The notes beneath the pieces are model-generated. The model did no database searches and was not told the DNA's origin. It saw nothing but the letters and a program-made list of their open reading frames with translations. A program made the position numbers and the translations under genes. From Bacillota bacterium (GTDB taxonomy: Bacteria > Bacillota_A > Clostridia > Tissierellales > Peptoniphilaceae), in the NCBI GenBank assembly GCA_023418535.1, contig JAEZZN010000103.1, positions 1 to 18,123 on the forward strand: a DNA stretch of 18,123 nt, read 5' to 3'. Positions 1 to 6,325 of the stretch are shown in pieces; the first letter of the stretch is position 1; each line of letters starts with the position of its first letter.

Positions 1-76
1 AAATCTCAAGGAGGGAACGAGTACACTCTATCTAATAACAATATTATACAGTAAAACTGAATAATACTTAGTCGAT

Positions 77-106
77 AAAGGATTATAGGTTACCTTTAAC
101 AACCTA
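77..106 (+). other. Possible H-type RNA pseudoknot, unassigned
   Basis: AAAGG at 77-81 can pair with CCTTT at 93-97, and TAGGTT at 86-91 can pair with AACCTA at 101-106. The four arms interleave, which is the topology of a small H-type pseudoknot. It lies about 15 bases before the ribosome binding site of the 33-aa membrane peptide, so it could sit in that leader. The rest of 1-133 has no convincing complete gene: two frames are open from the left edge (stops at 52-54 and 62-64) and either could be the tail of an upstream gene. The arms are short and AT-rich, so chance is a real possibility. Confidence 0.2.
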
Positions 107-133
107 AATACATTATATAAGGAGGAAAATAAA

Positions 134-235
134 TTGGACGATATAATAAAAATAGTAGAATTAATTACAGCTATACTGGAATTCGCAATATCAGTGGCAA
201 CTATAATAATTCTACTAAGGAAAGGGGATAAATAA
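134..235 (+). CDS. 33-aa single-pass membrane peptide, holin-like toxin type
   Basis: This 33-codon gene starts with TTG and has a very strong ribosome binding site (AAGGAGG at 119-125). The peptide begins MDDIIKIVE, has one long hydrophobic stretch at about residues 10-28, and ends in a short charged tail (RKGDK). Size, layout and a hairpin at the stop codon resemble the roughly 30-aa putative holin-like toxins and type I toxin peptides (TxpA-like) of Bacillota phages, which act in the membrane. That assignment rests on architecture, not on a residue signature. No antisense RNA promoter was identified. The alternative is an ordinary small phage membrane protein. Confidence 0.6.
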   Translation: MDDIIKIVELITAILEFAISVATIIILLRKGDK

Positions 236-244
236 AATCCCCTT
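222..244 (+). terminator. Hairpin overlapping the stop of the 33-aa gene
   Basis: AAGGGGAT at 222-229 and ATCCCCTT at 237-244 form a perfect 8-bp stem around a 7-base A/T loop containing the TAA stop codon. The downstream sequence is AT-rich (GACTATTAATTTAATT) but has no clean T run, so termination may be weak. A hairpin overlapping the last codons is a common layout in short toxin transcripts and stabilises the RNA 3' end. Confidence 0.5.
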
Positions 245-271
245 GACTATTAATTTAATTATATCTCAATT

Positions 272-277
272 TATAAT
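272..277 (+). promoter_or_regulatory. Candidate -10 box
   Basis: A perfect TATAAT lies at 272-277. The nearest -35-like hexamer, TTGACT at 243-248, is 23 bases away, longer than the usual 16-18, and nothing better sits at the ideal distance. If used, transcription would start near 283-285, after the first base of the overlapping 32-aa reading frame, so it would serve the gene starting at 379. Confidence 0.3.
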
Positions 278-280
278 ATT

Positions 281-379
281 ATGCAATATTTAAGTTTAGC
301 AATTAGTTTTTTAAGTTTAATAAATTCAATGTTAATACTGTTTATAGTAATTAAAATTAAAAACGATAGGAGTAAATAA
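281..379 (+). CDS. Possible 32-aa hydrophobic peptide
   Basis: An ATG-started 32-codon frame encodes a peptide that is hydrophobic for most of its length and ends in a basic tail (KIKNDRSK). Its stop overlaps the next start as TAATG, the spacing expected for translational coupling. Against it: there is no ribosome binding site before the ATG, and a perfect -10 box ends only four bases upstream. It may be a real small membrane protein coupled to the next gene, or chance in AT-rich DNA. Confidence 0.3.
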   Translation: MQYLSLAISFLSLINSMLILFIVIKIKNDRSK

Positions 380-576
380 TGACAGAAAATAAAACGTCAG
401 AAGCACAATTAAGAGCTTCAAAAAAATACAACAAAAAGAACAGAGAATATCTAAGAATAAGAGATTATAGAAGTAAGGGATTAAACTTCATTAGAAACTA
501 TGCAACACTAGAAGATCTAGAAGAGTTTAGAAAAATAATAGACGAAAAAGAGAAACAATTAAAAGATGTCCGATAA
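379..576 (+). CDS. 65-aa basic protein, likely DNA-binding, unknown function
   Basis: A short, Lys/Arg-rich protein with ribosome binding site AGGAG at 368-372. The N-terminus (about residues 6-21) has the pattern SEAQLRASKKYNKKN, typical of small proteins in Bacillota phages and mobile elements. Residues 42-62 form a charged helix rich in Glu and Lys (ATLEDLEEFRK). The family as I remember it is hypothetical, sometimes compared with ribbon-helix-helix proteins, but no clear fold signature is visible here. It is the last gene before the late operon, and its final codons overlap the first box of the putative late promoter, so promoter and gene end share sequence. A regulatory role is only an inference from size, charge and position. 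Confidence 0.75.
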   Translation: MTENKTSEAQLRASKKYNKKNREYLRIRDYRSKGLNFIRNYATLEDLEEFRKIIDEKEKQLKDVR

Positions 577-600
577 TGTCCGACTGACCTATGATATTAT
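567..600 (+). promoter_or_regulatory. Putative late promoter with two TGTCCGA boxes
   Basis: TGTCCGA occurs at 567-573 and again at 577-583, exactly 10 bases (one helical turn) apart, followed 11 bases later by the -10-like TATTAT at 595-600. The first box overlaps the region where a -35 would sit, and no normal -35 is present. Tandem boxes phased to a -10 upstream of terS suggest binding by a phage late activator or sigma-like factor (ArpU/RinA/Xpf type), which would be encoded upstream of this window. The repeat and spacing are seen directly; the factor is inferred. Confidence 0.55.
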
Positions 601-614
601 AGTAGTGTGGAAGA

Positions 615-683
615 TTAAAGACTGAAAGAAAATTACAACATAAAGAAGAATAAATGTATAGACTAGAATTTATCAGTCTTTTA
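615..683 (+). other. Long-range inverted repeat in the late leader
   Basis: TTAAAGACTGA at 615-625 and TCAGTCTTTTA at 673-683 are complementary at 10 of 11 positions and enclose 47 bases with no gene. In RNA this would form a closing stem upstream of the terminator at 708-738. It may be part of a structured 5' leader of the packaging operon. No known RNA family is recognised. Confidence 0.35.
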
Positions 684-707
684 TTACTTCTATATCATAT
701 ACTTTAT

Positions 708-738
708 AAGAGATTGCACCTCCTGCAGTCTCTTTTTT
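708..738 (+). terminator. Intrinsic terminator/attenuator upstream of terS
   Basis: AAGAGATTGCA at 708-718 pairs with TGCAGTCTCTT at 724-734 (11 bp with one G:U), with loop CCTCC and a T run through 738. This is a strong intrinsic terminator shape. It lies only about 10 bases before the terS ribosome binding site (AAAGGAG at 748-754), so it acts before packaging genes are reached. The CCTCC loop is complementary to a GGAG core, so it could also contact that site. Confidence 0.75.
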
Positions 739-762
739 AGTACATAGAAAGGAGCTGATGGT

Positions 763-1200
763 ATGACTAAATTGACAATTAAACAAAAAAAGTTTGCTGA
801 TGAATATATCATCAGTGGAAATGCGACAGAAGCAGCTAAAAAGGCTGGATATGCCAAAAGAAGTGCACAGCAAATTGGATCTGAAAACCTGTTAAAACCT
901 GTTATAAAAAAATACATAGAAGATAGATTAAAAGAGATAGAAGCTTCTAAATTCTTAACGATGGAAGAAGCACTTCAAATTACTGCAAGTATTGCACGTG
1001 GAGAACCTAGAATAGTAAAAAAGACAATAGGATATGAAGGTGGAAATCCAGAAATATTAAATGTTTTAGAATCACCAAATTATACAGATAGTCTAAAAGC
1101 TTTAGAACATTATTACAAAATAAATGGTAAATTTACTGAAAAGCAAGAGATTGATATTAAGCCTATAATCATATCAGGTGGTGATAAACTTGAAGACTAA
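763..1200 (+). CDS. terS: Terminase small subunit
   Basis: A 145-aa Terminase_2-type small terminase, which recognises phage DNA for packaging and loads the large subunit. Residues 4-45 carry the hallmark N-terminal DNA-binding region: LTIKQKKFADEY, then GNATEAAKKAGYA, then a SENLLKP segment. The remainder (about 50-115) is the helical oligomerisation region and the C-terminal tail probably contacts the large subunit. The start is fixed by AAAGGAG at 748-754; the ATG at 755 is out of frame and stops at once. The gene follows the late-promoter-like element and the attenuator, and its 3' end overlaps the large terminase start. Confidence 0.93.
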   Translation: MTKLTIKQKKFADEYIISGNATEAAKKAGYAKRSAQQIGSENLLKPVIKKYIEDRLKEIEASKFLTMEEALQITASIARGEPRIVKKTIGYEGGNPEILNVLESPNYTDSLKALEHYYKINGKFTEKQEIDIKPIIISGGDKLED

Positions 1201-2446
1201 TAAAATTTATCTTCCTGAAATTGTAGGAAAGGGATATGCTACATTTTGGAATTATGACGGAAGATACAGAATTGTAAAAGGTTCAAGAGCAAGTAAGAAA
1301 TCTACAACAACAGCTCTTAATTTAATTTATAGAATAATGGCATATCCTAACTCAAATGCTTTAGTTATAAGAAAAACATATAGAACATTACAAGATAGTT
1401 GCTATGCTCAATTAAAATGGGCTTGCAATAAATTAGGTGTAGAAAATTATTTTGATTTTAGATTATCTCCATTAGAAATAATATATAGACCTACAGGACA
1501 GAAGATTTTATTTAGAGGATTAGATGACCCATTGAAAGTAACATCTGTAACGGTGGATGTTGGTGTTCTTTGTTTTTTATGGATAGAAGAAGCTTATGAA
1601 ATAATGAAAGAAGAAGATTTCAATATGCTTGACGAGTCTATAAGAGGGGAAGTTCCAAATGGTTTATTTAAGCAAATAACCTTGACTCTAAATCCGTGGA
1701 ATGAAAAACACTGGATAAAAAAAAGGTTCTTCGATTATAAAGACGATGACATATTAGCTATAACAACAAATTACATGTGTAATGAATGGCTTGATAGCTC
1801 AGATATAAAAGTCTTTGAAATGATGAAAAAAAACAATCCTAAAAGATACAAAGTCGCTGGACTTGGTGAATGGGGTATTGTAGACGGGTTAGTTTATGAA
1901 AATTGGAGAGAACAAAAATTTGATATAGAAGATACAGGAAAAAGTGTCACAGTAGCAGGTTTAGATTTTGGTTATACCAATGATCCATCTGCTTTTTTTA
2001 TTGGATTTTTAGATAAAGAAAATAAAAAGCTGTATGTTTGGGATGAAATATATAAAAAAGGACTTTCAAATAAGGCTATTTATGAAGAAATTAAAAAATC
2101 AGGATATGAGAAAGAAAGAATTACTGCAGATAGTGCAGAGCTTAAATCTATAGATGAATTATATGGTTATGGATTAAGAATAAAAGCAGCTAAGAAAGGT
2201 CCAGATAGTATATTAAATGGTATCCAATGGATTCAAGATTTAGAGATTATAATTCATCCTAGATGTACTAATTTTTTAACTGAAATTAGTAACTATCAAT
2301 GGAAAAAGGATAGATTTGACAAGGCGTTAAATAAACCTGTAGATGACTTTAATCACTTGCTCGATGCTATGAGATATGCACTAGAAGATAAAATCATTAC
2401 AAACGAAATTAAAGTAGGAAATAGAGGAGTGTTATTGGGATTATGA
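1190..2446 (+). CDS. terL: Terminase large subunit, PBSX type
   Basis: The packaging motor ATPase and headful/cos nuclease, about 418 aa. Seen in order: a Walker A-like GSRASKKS loop (residues 31-38), a Walker B region ending WIEEA (131-135), the coupling motif TLTLNPWNE, then the RNase H-like nuclease with Asp259 (LDFGYTND), Asp314 (TADSAE) and the DDFNHLLDA motif with Asp385 and Asp392. This matches the Terminase_3/PBSX family. I choose TTG at 1190 because AGGTGGTG lies 5-6 bases before it; GTG codons at 1178 and 1181 are in frame but lack a binding site. The start overlaps terS by 11 bases, and the stop overlaps the portal ATG. Confidence 0.93.
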   Translation: MKTNKIYLPEIVGKGYATFWNYDGRYRIVKGSRASKKSTTTALNLIYRIMAYPNSNALVIRKTYRTLQDSCYAQLKWACNKLGVENYFDFRLSPLEIIYRPTGQKILFRGLDDPLKVTSVTVDVGVLCFLWIEEAYEIMKEEDFNMLDESIRGEVPNGLFKQITLTLNPWNEKHWIKKRFFDYKDDDILAITTNYMCNEWLDSSDIKVFEMMKKNNPKRYKVAGLGEWGIVDGLVYENWREQKFDIEDTGKSVTVAGLDFGYTNDPSAFFIGFLDKENKKLYVWDEIYKKGLSNKAIYEEIKKSGYEKERITADSAELKSIDELYGYGLRIKAAKKGPDSILNGIQWIQDLEIIIHPRCTNFLTEISNYQWKKDRFDKALNKPVDDFNHLLDAMRYALEDKIITNEIKVGNRGVLLGL

Positions 2447-3831
2447 CAATAAAAAGAAGTGAAACGATATTATTTAATGAAGATGGGAGCCTAAATGAGA
2501 AGGCTCTTATTTCATGTTTAAAAGAACATACTGAATCGATAGATAGATATAAGTTACTACTAAACTATTACAATGGTGAACAAGCAATTTTAAATCGTAG
2601 CAAGAAGCAAAAGGATCTATCAAATAATAGGCTTGTAATAAATCATGCTGAATATATTACTGATTTCTCAACAGCGTATTTTATAGGGAATCCAATCAAA
2701 TATACATTTCCAAATGCTGATGAAAGAGAAGACGATGACGAGTTATTAAAAGCTTTTAGAGTTGCAAATATAGATCAAGTAGATACAGAATTATCAAGGG
2801 ACTTATCAATATATGGAATAGGAATAGAATACGTCTATCAAGATAGAAATGGGAACACTAGAAGCACTAATCTAAGTCCAACAGAGGCATTTGTTGTAGT
2901 AGATGATACTGTTGAAGAAAATACACTGATAGGTGTTCATAGAATTATAAAAAGAGATGAAGACAATAAAGAAATAGATGAAGAAGTAAGAGTTATAACA
3001 GAAGCTACTGAATATGTATATACTTACAAAAACAATAAATTATCTCTTCTAGAAGATGAAACAAAAGAAAATATATTCAATATGGTACCGATGATTGAAT
3101 ACTGGAATAAATCTAATCAAAAGGGAGACTTCGAATCTGTAATACCTTTAATGGATGCATATAACGTGCTTCAATCGGATAGAGTGAATGATAAAGAGCA
3201 ATTTGTAGATTCTTTACTTGTTCTTTATGGAACACTTGCTGGAGATACTACAGATGAAAAGATAGAAACAGCAAGAAGATTAAAAGAAATGGGGTTATTA
3301 GAGTTATCAAACGATAATAGAGCAGAATACTTATCTAAGACGTTCCACGAAACAGATGTAGAGTTATTAAGACAATCTATAGTAAGTGATATCCACAAGG
3401 TTTCTAAAGTACCTAATTTAACTGATGAGAACTTTGCAGGTAATTCATCTGGTGTAGCTATGAGATATAAGCTATTAGGATTAGAACAATTAGCTCAAAC
3501 AAAAGAGGGATATTACAGAATAGGACTTAAAGAGCGTATCAAACTATATTCTGAAGTGTTAAATATAAAAAACATACAAATAGCAGTAGATGATATAACA
3601 ATAGATTTCACTAGATCACTACCAGCAAATGAAACAGAAATAGGAAATCTTGTATTAAGTCTAAAAGATATAGTTTCTCAAGAAACTCTACTTGGACAAC
3701 TACCATTTGTTGACGATGTAAAATCAGAAATTGAAAGAGTAAACAATCAAAAGATGGAATCTATTAAATTTGCTCAAAATACATTTGGTGGATACAGCAT
3801 TCCTGATGATGGTATAGAAGATGAACAGTAG
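2443..3831 (+). CDS. Portal protein, SPP1 gp6 type
   Basis: A 462-aa portal that forms the dodecameric DNA channel at one capsid vertex and docks the terminase. The N-terminal pattern (RYKLLLNYYNGEQAIL, then NNRLVINHAEYITDFSTAYF with IGNP) is that of the SPP1 Gp6-like portal family, as is the later SDIHKVSKVPNLTDENF/SGVAMRYKL region around residues 313-345. The length is usual for the family. The start overlaps the terL stop as ATGA, implying coupled translation. The 3' end overlaps the MuF gene by 11 bases. Position between terL and a MuF protein is canonical for SPP1-like heads. Confidence 0.93.
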   Translation: MTIKRSETILFNEDGSLNEKALISCLKEHTESIDRYKLLLNYYNGEQAILNRSKKQKDLSNNRLVINHAEYITDFSTAYFIGNPIKYTFPNADEREDDDELLKAFRVANIDQVDTELSRDLSIYGIGIEYVYQDRNGNTRSTNLSPTEAFVVVDDTVEENTLIGVHRIIKRDEDNKEIDEEVRVITEATEYVYTYKNNKLSLLEDETKENIFNMVPMIEYWNKSNQKGDFESVIPLMDAYNVLQSDRVNDKEQFVDSLLVLYGTLAGDTTDEKIETARRLKEMGLLELSNDNRAEYLSKTFHETDVELLRQSIVSDIHKVSKVPNLTDENFAGNSSGVAMRYKLLGLEQLAQTKEGYYRIGLKERIKLYSEVLNIKNIQIAVDDITIDFTRSLPANETEIGNLVLSLKDIVSQETLLGQLPFVDDVKSEIERVNNQKMESIKFAQNTFGGYSIPDDGIEDEQ

Positions 3832-5320
3832 TAAGTACTTTGAAAAACGTTCTGAAATGAGAATGAAAAAAGCTCATGACAAAGCAACGGTGTCTATGGC
3901 ACGAGTCAACAAAGCATATGATAATAGCTTATATAGATTAAAAAAAGAAATTAAATCACTTACAAAAGATTTTGATGGTATGAAACCAGAAGAAATAAGA
4001 GAATTTCTAAATGGACATATCAGTTATGACAGATATAATGAGTGGCTACAAATATACAATACTACAAAAGATAAAGCAATAAAAAAGAAAATGGAAAAGT
4101 TTATAAAAGCTAATGCTACAGGCTTTAGGATTAGAAGAAAAGAAGCAATTCTAAGAGATATCGAGATGGAACGACTTGCTATGACAGGAAGTCAGCTGGA
4201 TAACTTTGGTAGTCATTTAAGAAATGTTTATAAATCTACATTAAATGAAACAGGTTTTAAGGGAGTAAACAAAAACTTAATAGACGAAGCAATGAAACAT
4301 AACTGGGCTGGATCTAATTACTCTAAAAGAGTGTGGCATAACAATAGAGTATTAGCAAAAAGAATCCAAACAAATCTATTCGAGTCTTTTATATCTGGTA
4401 AATCAAACAAACAAATAGTTGATGAATTAGAATATCTAACAGATTTAGGAAGACATGCAGCTAATAGGCTAGTAAGAACAGAAACATCATACATGGTAAA
4501 CTCTGCAGACCTTGAAAGTTCAAAACAAAGAGGTATAAAGGCAAAGAAATTCGAAGCAACCTTGGATAGTAGAACATCTAAGGTTTGTAGAAGACATAAT
4601 CAAAAGATAATACCAATAGATAACATAAAGATAGGAGAAAATGCTCCACCAATGCATCCTTATTGCAGAAGTTTCTTAGCAGATGTACTTCAAGGCTGGG
4701 ATTATGAAACTGATGAAGAATTAGATAGGTTATTGATTGAGTCAGATGCTAAAAGCGTTGCGCAAACAGAAATGAGAAAAGTACAGAATTATGAACCTTA
4801 TATAACTCAAGATTTGAAGATGATTGCAAAAAAACATGAGTCTAAACTTGCGGGATTAGAATATAGAATGAAGTCGGAAGATAGTCTAGTAAGAAAGATT
4901 ATTTCTGATGCTCAAGAAAAAGAAGTAACTATTGAAGTTGCAGCTAAAGAAATAAATGATAAATTAAGATATACTTTTGTGAATGATTATGATATATTTA
5001 CAGATTCCTATTTCTCATTAATTGATGAATTAGAAAAAAGAGGGTATAATATAATTAGAGTTAAAAATACATTTGCAGACGGAAACACTTATAAAGGTAT
5101 AAATACTTTGGTAAAAAGAAATAATGATGTTATATTTGAATTGCAATATCATACACCAAAGTCTTATGAAGTAAAAGAAGGAATTCTTCATAAACTCTAT
5201 GAAAAACAAAGGACTTTAGATAAGGAAAAAGATTTTGAATTATGGGATCAACTCGAAAAAGAAATGATTAAAGCTAGTAGCGAAATAATTAGCCCTAAAG
5301 GAGTGGAAAGGATAAAATAA
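3821..5320 (+). CDS. MuF/SPP1 gp7-like head protein with C-terminal RelA/SpoT-type toxin domain
   Basis: A 499-aa two-part protein. Residues 1-170 are helical and basic. Residues 170-292 are the MuF (head morphogenesis) domain, with the CRRH motif (Cys256, His259) and MHPYCR motif (His279, Cys282) of the family. MuF proteins sit inside the capsid near the portal. Residues 335-499 exceed the normal family length and match a (p)ppGpp-synthetase fold: RMKSEDSLVRK (349-359; R-x-K-x-x-x-S-x-x-R-K), Asp380, RVKN (413-416), Tyr424 in TYKGIN, and FELQYHT with Glu440 and Gln442, then His457. All key synthetase positions appear present, so the domain looks active. MuF toxins are known in temperate phages; the RelA/SpoT assignment is my motif reading. 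The product could be (p)ppGpp, (p)ppApp or pyrophosphorylated tRNA. The downstream HD gene supports the assignment. Confidence 0.85.
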   Translation: MNSSKYFEKRSEMRMKKAHDKATVSMARVNKAYDNSLYRLKKEIKSLTKDFDGMKPEEIREFLNGHISYDRYNEWLQIYNTTKDKAIKKKMEKFIKANATGFRIRRKEAILRDIEMERLAMTGSQLDNFGSHLRNVYKSTLNETGFKGVNKNLIDEAMKHNWAGSNYSKRVWHNNRVLAKRIQTNLFESFISGKSNKQIVDELEYLTDLGRHAANRLVRTETSYMVNSADLESSKQRGIKAKKFEATLDSRTSKVCRRHNQKIIPIDNIKIGENAPPMHPYCRSFLADVLQGWDYETDEELDRLLIESDAKSVAQTEMRKVQNYEPYITQDLKMIAKKHESKLAGLEYRMKSEDSLVRKIISDAQEKEVTIEVAAKEINDKLRYTFVNDYDIFTDSYFSLIDELEKRGYNIIRVKNTFADGNTYKGINTLVKRNNDVIFELQYHTPKSYEVKEGILHKLYEKQRTLDKEKDFELWDQLEKEMIKASSEIISPKGVERIK

Positions 5321-5514
5321 TGGCAGATTTTAGAAAAGAAAACAATTATTTTTATTGCCCTGACTATGATAGATATGTTCGATGTCATAATGGAGTGTTT
5401 TATAATATAAAAAATGGGAAAGAAGAATTTAATAGCTTTTATTCAAAAATATTATTTGGAGATATTTATTATGAAGATATAAGCAAGGAAGAATATTATG
5501 CTCAAATATATTAA
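5320..5514 (+). CDS. 64-aa protein of unknown function in toxin-immunity cassette
   Basis: A small acidic protein very rich in aromatic residues (ten Tyr, six Phe), with CPDYDRYVRCHNG at about residues 13-25 and an acidic C-terminal half. It has no signal peptide or membrane segment. The start overlaps the MuF stop as TAATG and its end overlaps the HD gene by 17 bases, so the three genes form one coupled unit. I do not recognise the family. Position suggests a role tied to the toxin domain: a second immunity factor, a chaperone that keeps the toxin inactive before packaging, or a binding partner of the HD protein. Confidence 0.75.
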   Translation: MADFRKENNYFYCPDYDRYVRCHNGVFYNIKNGKEEFNSFYSKILFGDIYYEDISKEEYYAQIY

Positions 5515-5920
5515 GGCAGTTATTATAATGTTTAATGCTCATTTGGGACAGAAAGATAAAGCAGGAAAGCCATATTTTTTACATCCGTTAAGAGTTTCAA
5601 AAAAAATAATTGATAAAAGAGCAAAAATAGTAGCATTATTACATGATGTTTTAGAAGATAGTAATAAATATAGGTTAGATGATTTTACATTTTTAGATGA
5701 AGAACAAAGCGAAGCGTTAAGGTTATTAACACATTCAAAAAATGAAGATTATTTTTCATATATAGAAAAAATTAGAAAAAATCAGATGGCAATAAAAGTA
5801 AAGATAGCTGATTTAGAAGATAATAAGAATCTAAATAGACTTAATAATATTACAGAAAAAGATAAAGAAAGATATTTGAAATATACAAAAGCAAAAAATA
5901 TGTTATTAAAAGCACACTAA
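5498..5920 (+). CDS. HD-domain small alarmone hydrolase-like protein, likely immunity to the MuF toxin
   Basis: A 140-aa cytoplasmic HD phosphohydrolase of the SpoT/MESH1 type, which removes pyrophosphate from alarmone-like products. Motifs: AHLGQKDKAGKPYFLHPLRV (14-33) with metal ligand His29, ALLHDVLED (46-54) with His49-Asp50 and Glu53-Asp54, and AIKVKIADLEDN (98-109) with Asp105 and Asn109. The metal site therefore looks complete. There is no synthetase domain. The start is fixed by AAGGAAG at 5485-5491, six bases before the ATG. It follows a gene with a synthetase-like C-terminal domain, matching known toxic-synthetase/hydrolase pairs, so I infer it protects the producing cell or lysogen. 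A terminator overlaps its last codons. Confidence 0.88.
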   Translation: MLKYIKAVIIMFNAHLGQKDKAGKPYFLHPLRVSKKIIDKRAKIVALLHDVLEDSNKYRLDDFTFLDEEQSEALRLLTHSKNEDYFSYIEKIRKNQMAIKVKIADLEDNKNLNRLNNITEKDKERYLKYTKAKNMLLKAH

Positions 5921-5948
5921 CAAATTAAAAGTTAGAGGTGCTTTTTTT
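5908..5948 (+). terminator. Intrinsic terminator closing the toxin-immunity cassette
   Basis: AAAAGCAC (5908-5915) pairs with GTGCTTTT (5938-5945) and CTAAC (5917-5921) with GTTAG (5931-5935), with small bulges between the two helices and a 9-base A-rich loop. The run of Ts continues to 5948. The hairpin includes the last codons of the HD gene. The next gene has its own ribosome binding site only about ten bases later. Confidence 0.82.
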
Positions 5949-5967
5949 ATACATTGAAAGGGTAAAC

Positions 5968-6294
5968 ATGGATAATTTCAAAATAATTTATAAAATATTG
6001 AAACACTTAGAATCGTCTATGGATTTTGAATCTGTTGATATAAATCCTATATCACATACAAGACTAAATATAAGTAGAATAAGATGGGAAGAAATACTAA
6101 TAATGTTATATAAATCAGGATATATAACAGGAATAGTAGCAGACCAAACATATAGTGATTACAGCCCAAGGATAGTAGAACCTATTACACCAAGAATTAC
6201 ACTCAATGGATTAGAATATTTACAAGAAAACTCAATGATGAAAAAGGCTTATAAAGCAATCAAGGGAATAAAAGATATCGCACCATTAATTTAG
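5968..6294 (+). CDS. YjcQ-like winged-helix protein
   Basis: A 108-aa protein matching the YjcQ family found in Bacillus and its prophages: MDNFKIIYKILKHLE at the start, SMDFESVDINPIS, then RWEEILIMLYKSGYITG (about 40-57) and a C-terminal ITLNGLEYLQENSMMKKAYK region typical of winged-helix proteins. The family has no firm function; DNA or protein binding is likely. The start at 5968 is chosen because AAAGGG lies 6-10 bases before it; an upstream in-frame GTG at 5938 lies inside the terminator. It stands between two terminators, so it behaves as a separate accessory gene within the late region. Confidence 0.8.
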   Translation: MDNFKIIYKILKHLESSMDFESVDINPISHTRLNISRIRWEEILIMLYKSGYITGIVADQTYSDYSPRIVEPITPRITLNGLEYLQENSMMKKAYKAIKGIKDIAPLI

Positions 6295-6304
6295 GTGCTT
6301 TTTT
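6280..6304 (+). terminator. Intrinsic terminator after the YjcQ-like gene
   Basis: GCACC (6280-6284) pairs with GGTGC (6294-6298) around a 9-base A/T loop and is followed by six Ts (6299-6304). The TAG stop at 6292-6294 lies in the loop and stem. It shares the GCAC...GTGCTTTT core with the terminator at 5908-5948, and both are followed at once by a ribosome binding site and a new small gene. Confidence 0.75.
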
Positions 6305-6325
6305 AATGCGATGAAAGGATTTCAA

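Noticed and set aside
673..917. Two overlapping reverse-strand reading frames over the leader and the 5' part of terS
   Set aside because: They lie opposite the clear terS gene, have no ribosome binding site of note and encode no recognisable domain.
5938..5967. GTG at 5938 as the start of the YjcQ-like gene
   Set aside because: It lies inside the terminator stem; the ATG at 5968 has AAAGGG upstream and gives the usual family start.
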